This document shows, one piece after another, positions 38,421 to 48,300 of a DNA stretch of 64,000 bases. Both the position numbers and the translations under genes were made by a program. Numbering within the stretch: the first letter of the stretch is position 1; each line of letters begins with the position of its first letter. The notes under the pieces are model-generated. The model was not told the DNA's origin. It saw only the letters and a program-made list of their open reading frames with translations, and did no database searches. The stretch comes from Rhodoluna sp. KAS3 (GTDB taxonomy: Bacteria > Actinomycetota > Actinomycetes > Actinomycetales > Microbacteriaceae): contig NZ_AP026910.1 of assembly GCF_026000575.1 (NCBI RefSeq), forward strand, positions 558,001-622,000. Reading direction: 5' to 3'.

Positions 38421-41138
38421 CTAGTGGCCAGCTTGATCCCAGCTCTTTCCGATACCAATTTGAACTTCTAGCGGCACCGAAAGTTCGACAACATTAGCCA
38501 TTTTGTCGGTAACCATGGCCTTGAGTTTTTCTAGCTCTCCGGCTGCCACTTCAAAGACCAATTCGTCATGGACTTGCAAAAGCATGCGGCTCGCAAAGCC
38601 TTCAGTCGCCAGCGACTCAGAGATCTGGTTCATGGCCAGTTTCATGATGTCTGCCGCGGTTCCCTGGATCGGTGCGTTCAGGGCGGCTCGTCGTGCGTTT
38701 TCACGTACCTGGAAGAGCTTGCTGTTTAGGTCTTCGAAAGGGCGACGACGACCAAAGGTAGTCGCCGTGTATCCGAGGGTTTTTGCTTCATCAACCACAG
38801 AGGCTAGGTACCGCCGCACTCCCCCGAATCGGGCAAAGTAGTCGGCCATCAATTGCTTGGCCTCGGCGTTCGGAATGCGCAACTGCTTAGCCAGTCCGTA
38901 CTCGCTGAGTCCGTAGACCAAGCCGTAGCTCATAGCCTTTACCTTCGAGCGCATCGCCGAGGTAACCTCGCTTGGCGCAACGCCGAAAATACGCGCACCG
39001 ACAAATCTGTGTAGGTCTTCACCAGTTTTGAAGGCTTCGATAATGCCCTCATCCTCTGACAGGTGAGCCATGATTCGCATTTCGATCTGCGAGTAGTCAG
39101 CAGTCAACAGGGTCTCAAAACCCGTGCCAACCACAAACGCATCGCGAATCTCTCGACCGCGCTCACTCTTAATCGGGATGTTCTGGAGATTTGGGTTTTC
39201 TGAGGAAAGACGCCCGGTCGAGGTGCCAGTCTGCACGTAATTTGTGTGAATGCGACCGTCTGCCCCGATTGCCTTCAGCATGGTTTCTACAATTTGACGG
39301 ATCTTGGTGACTTCGCGGTGTTCGAGCAATCGCTCGAGAAACGGGTGTTGGGTCTGTTCAAACAATTCGTTCAGTGCGGCTGCGTTTGTCGAGAATCCAG
39401 TTTTGACCTGCTTGGTGCCGGTCATTCCCAGTTCATCAAACAAAATTGTCTGCAATTGCTTGGGCGAGGCCAGGTTAACCTCACGCCCGATAATGGCGTA
39501 GGCCTGCTTGGCAATCTCGGCCACCTCTGCGGACAGGCGTTCAAACAGCGCCTGCAGTTTGGCCTGATCTACTGCAACACCCAGATGTTCCATTTGGGCC
39601 AGCGACCGAACCGTAGGTAGCTCAACTTCGGCATAGACCCTGAGCTGATTCTGCTCCTCGAGCAGTTTGAACAGTTTTGGGCTGAGCATGCTAGTCAAAA
39701 ATGCATCGAGGGACACATCGGTGGCCTCGTCGGCGATCAACTGATTTGGGTCCGAGCGCTTAACCACCATTCCCAGATACTCAAGAGCCAGTTCGTCAAG
39801 GCTGAAATTCTTACCTACCGGGTTCAGCAGATATGCCATCAGGAGCGGGTCATAGTCCACGCTGCTCGCAGTCAGTCCAAGGTCCAGCAGGCGTTTATTG
39901 ACGTCCTTAGCGCCGTGCAGCGCCTTGGCCACGGTTGAGTCGGCAAGCCAACCGCCGAGCACGTTCTGCAACTCTTCAGAGCTGGTTGGGGCCCAAAGTT
40001 TTCTGAGCGCCTCGGTTGCAAAACCAACACTGCTCACGGCATCGTTGGCAAATTCAAAGGCCACCCCGATGGTGCCGTGCTGCTCTTTTAACCAAGCAGT
40101 CAGCTCATCAGAGCCAACCACTGAAACCTCCGGCACTGATACCTCATCGAAAACAGCTGTTGGGGTGGCAAAAGACTCGTTGAAGGCGCTTACTGCAGAA
40201 GATGTTCCGGCTGCCTCGGACTTCGACCCATCGCTGGTCTGTGAACCATTGGCTCCACGGAGTTTGAGAACTCGCTCGGTGAGTGACTTGAACTGCAGCT
40301 TGGCAAATACTGCGCGAACCTGGTCCTCGTCTACCGCACCAAGGCTCAGGTCATCCTGGGTGAAGTCAAAGTCTAGGTCGCGGACCAGATGGTTCAAGCG
40401 GCGATTGCGGACCGCAAGTTCTCGGTGCTCTCGAAGGCTCTCGCCCACCTTTCCAGTAATTTGCTCAGCAGCGGCTAGTACACCGTTGAGGTCTCCGTGT
40501 TGCTGCAGCCACTTGGCCGCGGTCTTTGGGCCTACGCCCGGAATGCCCGGCAGGTTATCGGAGGTCTCTCCAACGAGTGCTGCTAGATCTGGGTATTGCT
40601 TGGCGTGAATTCCGTACTTTTCTAGAACCGCAGCGTCGTCCATTCTGGCCAGATTCAGCACGCCCTTTACCGGATACAAAATTGTGGTGCGATCGCTGAT
40701 TAGTTGGAAAGTATCGCGATCACCAGAAACCACGTAAACATCGAAGCCCTTATCGGCACTTTGATCGGCGAGGCTAGCGATGATATCGTCAGCCTCAAAA
40801 TTCGGACGAGTGATGGTCCGGATGTTCATCGCGGCCAGTGCTTCTTGAAGCAGCTCAGTTTGCCCGACAAACTCCGGCGGGGTTTCTCCGCGGGTGCCCT
40901 TGTACTCGGGATACTCCTCGGTTCGGAATGAACTTCTGGAAAGGTCGAACGCAACAGCCAAGTGGGTTGGTTTCTCTGCCTGCAGAATGTTTAGCAGCAT
41001 CGAAATAAAGCCGTGAACGGCGTTGGTGTGCTGCCCATCCGAAGTCTTGAAGCTATCTGGGCTTAGTGCGTAAAAAGCACGAAATGCCAGTGAATGCCCG
41101 TCGATTAGCAGGAGGGTAGGCTTTGGATTAGCGTTCAT
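38421..41138 (-). CDS. polA: DNA polymerase I
   Basis: PolA fills gaps in repair and removes RNA primers. Residues 1 to about 300 are the 5'-3' flap nuclease (LLIDGHSLAFRAFYAL, VSGDRDTFQLI, GVGPKTAAKWL). The middle domain, about 320-510, is a degenerate proofreading exonuclease. Where E. coli has the DTE motif this protein has GVAFEF, and the other metal ligands are not seen. The polymerase domain has SSENPNLQNIP, LLTADYSQIEMRIMAHLS, the O-helix RSKVKAMSYGLVYG and the palm motif QVHDELVFE. At 905 residues it is full length. TAGGCT lies seven bases before the ATG, with TTGGCT a possible -35. Confidence 0.97.
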   Translation of the reverse strand: MNANPKPTLLLIDGHSLAFRAFYALSPDSFKTSDGQHTNAVHGFISMLLNILQAEKPTHLAVAFDLSRSSFRTEEYPEYKGTRGETPPEFVGQTELLQEALAAMNIRTITRPNFEADDIIASLADQSADKGFDVYVVSGDRDTFQLISDRTTILYPVKGVLNLARMDDAAVLEKYGIHAKQYPDLAALVGETSDNLPGIPGVGPKTAAKWLQQHGDLNGVLAAAEQITGKVGESLREHRELAVRNRRLNHLVRDLDFDFTQDDLSLGAVDEDQVRAVFAKLQFKSLTERVLKLRGANGSQTSDGSKSEAAGTSSAVSAFNESFATPTAVFDEVSVPEVSVVGSDELTAWLKEQHGTIGVAFEFANDAVSSVGFATEALRKLWAPTSSEELQNVLGGWLADSTVAKALHGAKDVNKRLLDLGLTASSVDYDPLLMAYLLNPVGKNFSLDELALEYLGMVVKRSDPNQLIADEATDVSLDAFLTSMLSPKLFKLLEEQNQLRVYAEVELPTVRSLAQMEHLGVAVDQAKLQALFERLSAEVAEIAKQAYAIIGREVNLASPKQLQTILFDELGMTGTKQVKTGFSTNAAALNELFEQTQHPFLERLLEHREVTKIRQIVETMLKAIGADGRIHTNYVQTGTSTGRLSSENPNLQNIPIKSERGREIRDAFVVGTGFETLLTADYSQIEMRIMAHLSEDEGIIEAFKTGEDLHRFVGARIFGVAPSEVTSAMRSKVKAMSYGLVYGLSEYGLAKQLRIPNAEAKQLMADYFARFGGVRRYLASVVDEAKTLGYTATTFGRRRPFEDLNSKLFQVRENARRAALNAPIQGTAADIMKLAMNQISESLATEGFASRMLLQVHDELVFEVAAGELEKLKAMVTDKMANVVELSVPLEVQIGIGKSWDQAGH

Positions 41139-41145
41139 AGAGGCA

Positions 41146-41155
41146 AGCCTACTTT
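41146..41155. promoter_or_regulatory. Overlapping divergent -10 elements (polA and thioesterase)
   Basis: On the minus strand TAGGCT (41146-41151) lies seven bases before the polA ATG. On the plus strand TACTTT (41150-41155) can serve the thioesterase gene. The two hexamers share two bases, so RNA polymerase probably cannot occupy both at once. Confidence 0.42.
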
Positions 41156-41183
41156 GCCTAAACCTTCAGCCAAGGAGCAATCG

Positions 41184-41612
41184 GTGTCTTCGGAATCAGA
41201 AAAGTACAGCCAGGCCGCACAGGAGTTACTTCAGTTGCGCGGTCTGGGCGCGCTAGCCGAAAAAATGGGAATTGAACTGCTGGAACTTTCCGCTGAGCGG
41301 GCTGTTGCAACTATGCCGGTTGAAGGCAACACACAGCCTCTAGGCGTGCTCCACGGAGGCGCTCACGTAGTGCTGGGTGAGAGCCTAGGAAGCTTTGCAG
41401 CAAACGTTTGGGCGCATCCAGACAAAGTTGCCATGGGTATTGAGGTAAACGCCAGTCACAGTCGGCCGGCAACCACTGGCAAAGTTATCGCTGTTTGCAC
41501 CGCACTTAGTCTCGGAAAAACCCTTGCCACGCACGAGATCGTGATTTCAGATGAGCAGGGTCGAAGGCTCTCAACTGTGCGAATTACTAATTTCTTGAAA
41601 GAGAAAAACTAG
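41184..41612 (+). CDS. PaaI-type hotdog-fold thioesterase
   Basis: This 142-residue protein is of the hotdog superfamily, PaaI/YbgC-like, which hydrolyses acyl- or aryl-CoA thioesters. Key features are the long helix-preceding LGVLHGGAHVVLGESLGS, with the HGG substrate loop and a catalytic Glu, and GIEVNASHSRPAT. I choose GTG 41184 because AAGGAG lies six bases upstream. The TTG at 41154 would overlap the promoter region. It resembles proteins named 1,4-dihydroxy-2-naphthoyl-CoA hydrolase (MenI) in Actinobacteria, but the substrate cannot be told from sequence. It is convergent with the ANTAR gene and shares CTAG at the stops. Confidence 0.83.
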   Translation: MSSESEKYSQAAQELLQLRGLGALAEKMGIELLELSAERAVATMPVEGNTQPLGVLHGGAHVVLGESLGSFAANVWAHPDKVAMGIEVNASHSRPATTGKVIAVCTALSLGKTLATHEIVISDEQGRRLSTVRITNFLKEKN

Positions 41613-41624
41613 GCTCCAGTTTTT
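41604..41624. terminator. Weak A/T-rich hairpin at convergent stops
   Basis: AAAAACT, a seven-base loop and AGTTTTT form a perfect seven-base inverted repeat spanning the shared stop codons of the thioesterase and ANTAR genes. It ends in a T run in both directions, but the stem has only one G-C pair. It may be a weak bidirectional terminator. Confidence 0.4.
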
Positions 41625-42208
41625 GGTGTGCCCAGCTGCTCGATAACAGTGGTGGCAACTTCCTGCATGGTCAAACGACGGTCCATAGAAGCCTTTTGAA
41701 TCCAACGGAATGCATCCGGTTCCGACAAGCCCATCTTCTCGTTCAGAAGACCCTTGGCTCGGTCAACCAATTTGCGAGTTTCAAACCGTTCATTGAGGTC
41801 AGAAATCTCACACTCAAGTGCGGTGATTTGAGCGTGGCGACTGAGAGCAATTTCGATGGCTGGCAATAGGTCATTAGGTGTGAACGGTTTCACGACGTAA
41901 GCCATTGCACCAGCTTCGCTGGCACGATCAACTAATTCTTTCTGACTGAACGCAGTGAGCAGAACAATTGGAACTTTGGCATCAGCAAGCTGCTCAGCCG
42001 CAGTAATGCCATCCATGTTCGGCATCTTGATATCCATAACCAGAAGATCGGGCTTGTGGTCACGAACCAGGGCCACGGCCTGCTCGCCATCGCCTGCTTC
42101 GGCTAGTACGTCGAATCCGTGTTCTTTCAGGGTTTCAACGATGTCCATACGAATCAGTGATTCGTCTTCGGCAACGATTACTGTGCGCTTCTTTGCTGCA
42201 TCTGTCAT
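41609..42208 (-). CDS. ANTAR-domain response regulator (PdtaR-like)
   Basis: This 199-residue response regulator probably acts as an RNA-binding antiterminator. The receiver domain has acidic AEDE (13-16), the phospho-acceptor D59 in LLVMDIKMPNMDG and the Lys in YVVKPFTP. The C-terminal ANTAR domain (from about 140) has LVDRAKGLLNEKMGLSEPDAFRWIQKASMDRR, with the usual aromatic and Ala residues. It resembles M. tuberculosis PdtaR (Rv1626), which pairs with the kinase PdtaS. No histidine kinase is next to it. TAGGCTAGAGGCC precedes the ATG, so a leaderless transcript is likely. pyk lies beyond the divergent tRNA, as is common in Actinobacteria. Confidence 0.92.
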   Translation of the reverse strand: MTDAAKKRTVIVAEDESLIRMDIVETLKEHGFDVLAEAGDGEQAVALVRDHKPDLLVMDIKMPNMDGITAAEQLADAKVPIVLLTAFSQKELVDRASEAGAMAYVVKPFTPNDLLPAIEIALSRHAQITALECEISDLNERFETRKLVDRAKGLLNEKMGLSEPDAFRWIQKASMDRRLTMQEVATTVIEQLGTPKTGA

Positions 42209-42215
42209 GGCCTCT

Positions 42216-42221
42216 AGCCTA
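42216..42221 (-). promoter_or_regulatory. Candidate -10 element of leaderless ANTAR gene
   Basis: TAGGCT is followed by AGAGGCC and ATG on the minus strand. The neighbour upstream is a divergent tRNA gene, so a promoter must lie here. A palindrome AACTCGAGTT at 42244-42253 lies 23 bases further upstream and could be an operator. Confidence 0.5.
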
Positions 42222-42261
42222 TTTCAAAACGCTCAGTTTCATGAACTCGAGTTTCTTCAGG

Positions 42262-42267
42262 TAGTAT
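42262..42267 (+). promoter_or_regulatory. Candidate -10 element of tRNA-Leu
   Basis: TAGTAT lies 15 bases upstream of the mature tRNA 5' end, giving a short leader of roughly nine bases. A -35 hexamer is not clear. Confidence 0.35.
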
Positions 42268-42282
42268 TTTCTTTTGTTGCCG

Positions 42283-42363
42283 GCCGAAGTGGCGAAATGG
42301 CAGACGCGGAGCACTCAAAATGCTTTTCCGAAAGGAGTGCGGGTTCAAGTCCCGCCTTCGGCA
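42283..42363 (+). tRNA. tRNA-Leu (anticodon CAA)
   Basis: An 81-base class II tRNA folds cleanly. The acceptor stem is GCCGAAG/CTTCGGC with discriminator A. The D arm is GCGAAATGGCAGACGC. The anticodon stem GAGCA/TGCTT has loop CTCAAAA, so the anticodon is CAA, reading UUG. A long variable arm (TTCCGAAAGGA) marks it as Leu rather than a short-arm tRNA. The T arm is GCGGG-TTCAAGT-CCCGC. The 3' CCA is not encoded. It lies divergent from the ANTAR gene and ends just before a strong terminator. Confidence 0.96.
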
Positions 42364-42368
42364 CAAAT

Positions 42369-42409
42369 AAAAGAAATCCCTCAGGAAATTTCCTGAGGGA
42401 TTTCTTTTT
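42369..42409. terminator. Bidirectional terminator between tRNA-Leu and pyk
   Basis: A long palindrome, AAAAGAAATCCCTCAGGAAA with its complement, gives a stem of up to about 18 pairs with T tracts on both strands. It lies six bases after the tRNA and directly before the pyk stop on the other strand, so it can serve both. Confidence 0.93.
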
Positions 42410-42411
42410 GA

Positions 42412-43857
42412 CTATTTGCTCTGGTAACCAGGTGCGGCGCCATTTACGGCATCGCCCACGCGGTGAACGCGAAGCGAGTTGGTTGAGCCAGGGATGCCCG
42501 GTGGGGTTCCAGCTACAACCACGACTTCTTCGCCAACCTTGGCTAGCTTTTCAGCAATTACGATTTCATCGACCTGGTGCATCATTTCATCGGTGTGCTT
42601 TACCGGTGCGACCAAATAGGTGTGAGCACCCCAAACCAGTGACATGCGGTTACGAACTGTCTCACTTGGTGTGAACGCGATGGTAGGCACAGATGAGCGC
42701 AAGCGTGATACGCGGCGGAGTGAGTCACCAGACTCGGTAAATACGCAAACATACTTTGAGCCCAAAAGCTCGGCGATTTCAACCGCGGCTAGTGATACAG
42801 CTCCTGAGTGAGTGTGTGGGCGGGTACCTAGTGCCGGAATGCGGTCTAGACCGTTTGCTTCGGTTGACTCGATGATGCGAGCCATAGCCTGTACGGTCTC
42901 GACTGGCCACTTACCCACTGAGGTCTCGCCAGAAAGCATCACAGCGTCTGCTCCGTCAAGAATTGCGTTGGCAACGTCAGAGGCCTCAGCGCGGGTTGGG
43001 CGTGAGTTCTCGATCATTGTTTCAAGCATCTGGGTAGCAACGATTACCGGCTTTGCCCAGCGGCGTGCAAGCTCAACAGCACGCTTCTGAACAAGAGGAA
43101 CGTCTTCGAATGGAAGCTCAACACCAAGGTCACCACGGGCAACCATGATGCCGTCGAATGCATCGATGATTTCTTCGAGTGCGTCTACTGCCTGTGGCTT
43201 TTCAATCTTCGCGATGACCGGCAAGAACTTGCCTTCCTCGGTCATGATCTCGTGAACGCGAACAATGTCGGTTGCATTACGAACGAATGAAAGTGCGATC
43301 ATGTCGACGCCAAGACGAATTGCCCAGCGAAGGTCCTCTTCATCCTTGTCTGAAAGCGCTGGAACGTTAACTGCAACACCTGGGAGGTTGATGCCCTTGT
43401 TGTTTGATACGTAACCAGGAACGTCTACGACGGTGGTAACTGTGTCTTCGGTAACTTCGGTGGCACGCAGGGTGACCTTACCGTCGTCAATAAGTAGCAA
43501 ATCTCCAGGCTTTACGTCGCCGCACAGGCCCTTAAATGTGGTGCCACAAATTTCTTTGGTGCCCTCAACCTCGTTGATGGTGATCTTGAATACGTCACCC
43601 TTTTCTAGCATGTGTGGGCCGTCAACAAAACGGGCCAAACGGATCTTTGGTCCCTGAAGGTCAACAAAGACACCAACTGGCTTGTCTAGGTCGGCAGCGG
43701 CCTTGCGAACGGTGCGGTAAATCTCTTCGTGAACGTCGTAGCTACCGTGGCTTAGGTTCATGCGGGCAACGTCGACACCCGCTTCGATGATTGCGCGAAT
43801 TGACTCATAGGTAGAGGTTGCTGGACCGAGGGTGGCAACAATTTTTGCGCGTCTCAT
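42412..43857 (-). CDS. pyk: Pyruvate kinase
   Basis: Pyruvate kinase transfers phosphate from phosphoenolpyruvate to ADP, the last step of glycolysis. It has ATLGPAT at the start and ARMNLSHGSYDVHEE near residue 31. The active-site IAKIEKPQAVDALEEI carries the catalytic Lys near 217. The helix ATQMLETMIENSRPTRAEASDVANA follows, and SGETSVGKWPVE completes the signature. At 481 residues it includes the C-terminal allosteric domain. AAAAGG lies seven bases before the ATG. It follows gltD by 29 bases, so read-through from gltBD is possible. Confidence 0.97.
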   Translation of the reverse strand: MRRAKIVATLGPATSTYESIRAIIEAGVDVARMNLSHGSYDVHEEIYRTVRKAAADLDKPVGVFVDLQGPKIRLARFVDGPHMLEKGDVFKITINEVEGTKEICGTTFKGLCGDVKPGDLLLIDDGKVTLRATEVTEDTVTTVVDVPGYVSNNKGINLPGVAVNVPALSDKDEEDLRWAIRLGVDMIALSFVRNATDIVRVHEIMTEEGKFLPVIAKIEKPQAVDALEEIIDAFDGIMVARGDLGVELPFEDVPLVQKRAVELARRWAKPVIVATQMLETMIENSRPTRAEASDVANAILDGADAVMLSGETSVGKWPVETVQAMARIIESTEANGLDRIPALGTRPHTHSGAVSLAAVEIAELLGSKYVCVFTESGDSLRRVSRLRSSVPTIAFTPSETVRNRMSLVWGAHTYLVAPVKHTDEMMHQVDEIVIAEKLAKVGEEVVVVAGTPPGIPGSTNSLRVHRVGDAVNGAAPGYQSK

Positions 43858-43886
43858 GGGTACCTTTTCTTGTTTTTTGATTGAAC

Positions 43887-45347
43887 TTAGTAAGTGATTG
43901 AAAGTGGGCGGTCGGTAGGCTTTACCGGGCTTGGTAGCTCGGTGCGACCGACTAGGTAGGCATCGATCGAGGCTGCTGCAGCGCGACCTTCAGCGATGGC
44001 CCAAACGATTAGGCTCTGGCCTCGGCCGGCATCTCCAGCTACAAACACATCATCAGCGTTTGTTGCCCAGTTACCGGCACGCGCCACGTTTCCGCGAGCG
44101 TCGAGTTCGATGGATGACTGCTCCTGCAGTTCATCACCCTCAACGCCAGTGAAACCAAGCGCAAGCAATACTAGGTCGGCAGGAATGATTCTTTCGGTAC
44201 CGGCCTTCGGAAGACGCTTTCCATCTACGAATTCGGTCTCCGCAACCTTGACTCCGGTAACTTTACCGTTCTCGCCAACGAACTCTACGGTCGAAGCCAA
44301 GTAGGTTCGCTCGCCATTTTCTTCGTGGGCCGATGCCATTTCGAACAGAGTTGGCATCATTGGCCAAGGCTGGTTCGATGGGCGTTCAACCGGAGGCTGC
44401 TTGCCAATCGCCAAAGTGGTGACCGAAATTGCTCCTTGGCGGGTTGCAGTACCAAGGCAGTCCGCACCGGTGTCTCCACCACCAAGAATCACAACGTTCT
44501 TGTGACCGGCCAGAATTTGGTTATCGACAGTGTCCCCAGCCACTACCTTGTTGGCCTGCACGAGATATTCCATGGCAAAGTGCACACCATCAAGTTCGCG
44601 ACCTGGGATGTTCAAGTCACGTGGCTTAGAAGCTCCGGTGGCAACCAAAACAGCGTCGTAACGTGAGCGTAGGTCTTCCCAGGTGATGTCGGTGCCGATG
44701 TTTACGCCGGTGCGGAAACGAGTTCCCTCAGCTTCCATCTGTGCAACACGACGATCGATGTGGTGCTTCTCCATCTTGAAATCAGGGATTCCGTAGCGAA
44801 GTAGACCACCGATACGGTCATCGCGCTCATAAACTGCCACGGTGTGGCCAGCGCGGGTCAACTGCTGGGCAGCGGCCAGACCAGCTGGTCCAGAACCGAT
44901 GACCGCAACGGTCTTTCCGGTTAGTCGTTCAGGAGCGTGTGGAGCAACCCAGCCCTGCTCGAAGGCCTGGTCGATGATTGAAACTTCAATCTCTTTGATC
45001 GTCACGGCAGGCTGGTTGATGCCTAGAACACAGGCGCTCTCGCAAGGAGCTGGGCACAGGCGACCGGTGAACTCAGGAAAGTTGTTGGTCGCGTGGAGTC
45101 GTTCAATGGCGCTCTTGCCATCTTCGCGCCAGGTAAGGTCATTCCATTCTGGAATCAGGTTGCCAAGCGGGCATCCCTGGTGGCAGAACGGCACACCGCA
45201 GTCCATGCAACGGCTGGCCTGACGGGCAACAACTGCAGAATCGCGCTTTTCATAGACTTCTTTCCAGTCCATGATGCGAACGGCAACTGGGCGGCGAGTA
45301 GCGGTCTCTCGCTCAGTTGTCTTCAGGAATCCGCGTGGATCAGCCAT
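43887..45347 (-). CDS. gltD: Glutamate synthase (NADPH) small subunit
   Basis: GltD takes electrons from NADPH through FAD and two [4Fe-4S] clusters to the large subunit, which makes two glutamates from glutamine and 2-oxoglutarate. Cysteines in [17 protein letters not shown] and [12 protein letters not shown] bind clusters. The FAD motif is [15 protein letters not shown] and the NADPH motif [12 protein letters not shown] use ATG 45347 (486 residues; starts [13 protein letters not shown]) with GGAGGT upstream. The open frame extends 65 codons into gltB without support. The start overlaps the gltB stop by eight bases (ATGGCTGA). Confidence 0.96.
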   Translation of the reverse strand: MADPRGFLKTTERETATRRPVAVRIMDWKEVYEKRDSAVVARQASRCMDCGVPFCHQGCPLGNLIPEWNDLTWREDGKSAIERLHATNNFPEFTGRLCPAPCESACVLGINQPAVTIKEIEVSIIDQAFEQGWVAPHAPERLTGKTVAVIGSGPAGLAAAQQLTRAGHTVAVYERDDRIGGLLRYGIPDFKMEKHHIDRRVAQMEAEGTRFRTGVNIGTDITWEDLRSRYDAVLVATGASKPRDLNIPGRELDGVHFAMEYLVQANKVVAGDTVDNQILAGHKNVVILGGGDTGADCLGTATRQGAISVTTLAIGKQPPVERPSNQPWPMMPTLFEMASAHEENGERTYLASTVEFVGENGKVTGVKVAETEFVDGKRLPKAGTERIIPADLVLLALGFTGVEGDELQEQSSIELDARGNVARAGNWATNADDVFVAGDAGRGQSLIVWAIAEGRAAAASIDAYLVGRTELPSPVKPTDRPLSITY

Positions 45348-48300
45348 TGGTGACCTCCAAGATTTCTTTCCAAACAGATTCGCTGTCTGGGTCAATGCCA
45401 TTTGCGGTTGCCTTGGCACGAATTGATAGAACGTTTGCGTAGTCACGAGGCAATACACGAGTGAAGTGCTCAGACTCGCCGTCGAAGTTGTCAAGGATTC
45501 CCTTGGCAACCTGCGAACCGGTTTCAGCAAGGTGCTGCTCAAGTACTGACTTCAGCTTGGCCTTGTCTTCTGCCGCCAAAGGCTCGAGGGTAAGTTCGCC
45601 AGCAGTAAGGGCATCGTGGTTTACGTGGTCGCCGCGGAGCTTGTAGACGTAGGCAACACCACCGGACATTCCAGCACCGAGGTTACGGCCGGTCTTGCCC
45701 AGGATTACTGCAACACCACCGGTCATGTACTCAAGTGCGTGGTCACCACAGCCTTCAGCAACAGCAGTTACGCCAGAGTTACGAACCAAGAAGCGCTCAC
45801 CGACAATACCGTTCAGGTACATCTGGCCACTGGTTGCTCCATAGCCGATTACGTTACCTGCGATGATGTTCTGGTCAGCAGCAAACAGGCTCGACTTGCT
45901 TGGGTGAACCACGATGGTACCGCCCGAAAGGCCCTTACCTACGTAGTCGTTTGAGTCACCCTCAAGGGTTAGCTTGATGCCCTTAGGCACAAACGCACCA
46001 AAAGACTGACCGGCTGAACCCTTTAGGCGAACGTCGATTGTTCCAGCTGGAAGACCGTCGGCTGCGTAGCGTTTGGTCAGCTCGTTGCCAAGCATGGTTC
46101 CAACAGCCTGATCAACGTTGGTGATGTCCAATTCGATCTTGACTGGCTGAGCGTTTTCAAGAGCTGCCGCAGATGCTGCGATCAGTTTGTGGTCGAAGTG
46201 CTTTTCAAGCTCGTGGTCCTGAACTGTGATGCGACGCAGTGAAGCACCTTCAGGAAGCGATGGTGTAGCCAGGATTGGAGTTAGGTCCAGTCCGTCAGCC
46301 TTCCAGTGATCAATCGCACGGTTGACGTCGATGAGCTCGCTGTGACCGATTGCTTCGTCAAGCGACTTGAATCCAAGCGCAGCGAGGTACTCACGGACCT
46401 CTTGAGCCAAGAACTCAAAGAAGTTGACGACGAACTCAGGCTTACCAGTGAAGCGTGAACGCAGGGTTGGGTTTTGAGTCGCAACACCAACTGGGCAAGT
46501 GTCTAGGTGGCATACGCGCATCAAAATACAGCCTTCAACGACTAGCGGAGCGGTGGCAAAACCAAACTCCTCAGCACCTAGCAAAGCTGCGATGATTACG
46601 TCTCGACCGGTCTTCATCTGGCCGTCTACCTGCACAGACACGCGGTCGCGAAGGCCGTTGACCAGCAGAGTTTGCTGCGCCTCAGCAAGACCAAGTTCCC
46701 ATGGGGTTCCGGCGTGCTTGAGAGAGTTCATCGGGCTGGCGCCGGTACCACCGTCGTGACCCGAAACCAAAATTACGTCTGCCTTTGCCTTTGCAACACC
46801 GGCAGCAACAGTTCCGATACCGACCTGCGATACCAGCTTGACGTGTACTCGAGCCTCGCGGTTGGCACGCTTCACATCGAAGATCAACTGCTTTAGGTCT
46901 TCAATTGAGTAAATGTCGTGGTGCGGCGGTGGCGAAATTAGACCGACACCCGGTGTTGAGTGACGGGTCTTTGCGATCCAAGGGTAAACCTTGTTTGGTG
47001 GCAGCTGGCCACCCTCACCTGGCTTAGCTCCCTGAGCCATCTTGATCTGAATGTCATCAGCGTGGGTCAGGTACATGCTGGTCACACCAAAGCGCCCAGA
47101 AGCAACCTGCTTAATTGCTGAGCGGCGAGTTGGGTCAAGAAGACGCTCCACGTCCTCGCCACCCTCACCGGTGTTTGACTTTGCACCCAGCTGGTTCATG
47201 GCAATCGCAAGAGTCTCGTGTGCCTCTGGTGAAATCGAGCCGTATGACATCGCTCCAGTAGAGAAACGCTTGACGATTGCTGAGACCGGCTCAACCTCAT
47301 CGATGTTCACTGATGGGCGAACGCCCTCGCGCAGGGTAAACAAGCCGCGCAGAGTCATAAGCCCCTCGGCCTGGTCATCTACCGCCTTGGTGTACTCGCG
47401 GAAAATGTCGTAACGCTTGTTTCTGGTTGAGTGCTGAAGCTTGAAAACAGTTTCAGGGTTGAATAGGTGCGGTGGGCCTTCGCGACGCCACTGGTACTCG
47501 CCGCCGGTTTCTAGAGCCACGTGAGGGTTTACAGCCTCGTCGAGTGGGTAGGCGCTAGCGTGACGCTTGCTGTTTTCGTCAGCAATAACATCGATGTCGA
47601 TACCGCCAAGCTGGCTTACGGTGCCGGTGAAGTACGCATCAACGAACTCTTGGCTAAGACCGATGGCCTCAAAACACTGGGCGCCAGCGTAAGACGAAAC
47701 GGTAGAGATGCCCATCTTTGACATGATCTTTAGAACACCCTTACCGAGTGCCTTGACCAAGTTGTACTGAGCCTTCTCAATGGTCAAACCAGCAAGCTGA
47801 CCGTTCTTGACCATAAGTTCAACTGACTCAAGAGCCAGGTACGGGTTTACCGCCGCAGCGCCGTAACCAATTAAGGCAGCCACGTGGTGAACTTCGCGAA
47901 CGTCTCCGGCCTCAACAACCAAACCGACCTTAGGTCGCTGCCCCTTGCGGATCAGGAAGTGGTGTACAGCCGAGGTGAGTAGCAATGAAGGAATCGGTGC
48001 CATCTCGCGGTTGCTGTCGCGGTCTGACAGCACAAGATAGGTTGCGCCGTCGGTGATTGCCGCAGAAACCTCTTCGCAGATTTCACGGATTCGCGCAGCG
48101 AGTGAACCGGAACCATCGGCAACACGGTAGGTGCCGCGCACGGTGTAAGCCTTGCCTACGCCAGGTCGTTCATCGATGTGCTGAATCTTGGCAAGCTCGT
48201 CGTTGGTCAAAACTGGGAACTCAACAATGATCTGCTGAGCGTGCTTTGGAGTTGCTGATAGCAGGTTCAGCTCTGGGCCAATTCCAGTGCTTAGAGAGGT

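Noticed and set aside
39898-40608. A 236-codon open frame on the plus strand
   Set aside because: It is fully antisense to polA and Ser/Arg/Leu-rich with no family similarity. Long antisense frames are common opposite codon-biased genes.
45348-45542. N-terminal extension of gltD by 65 codons
   Set aside because: It lies inside gltB. ATG 45347 has GGAGGT upstream and the normal GltD N-terminus.
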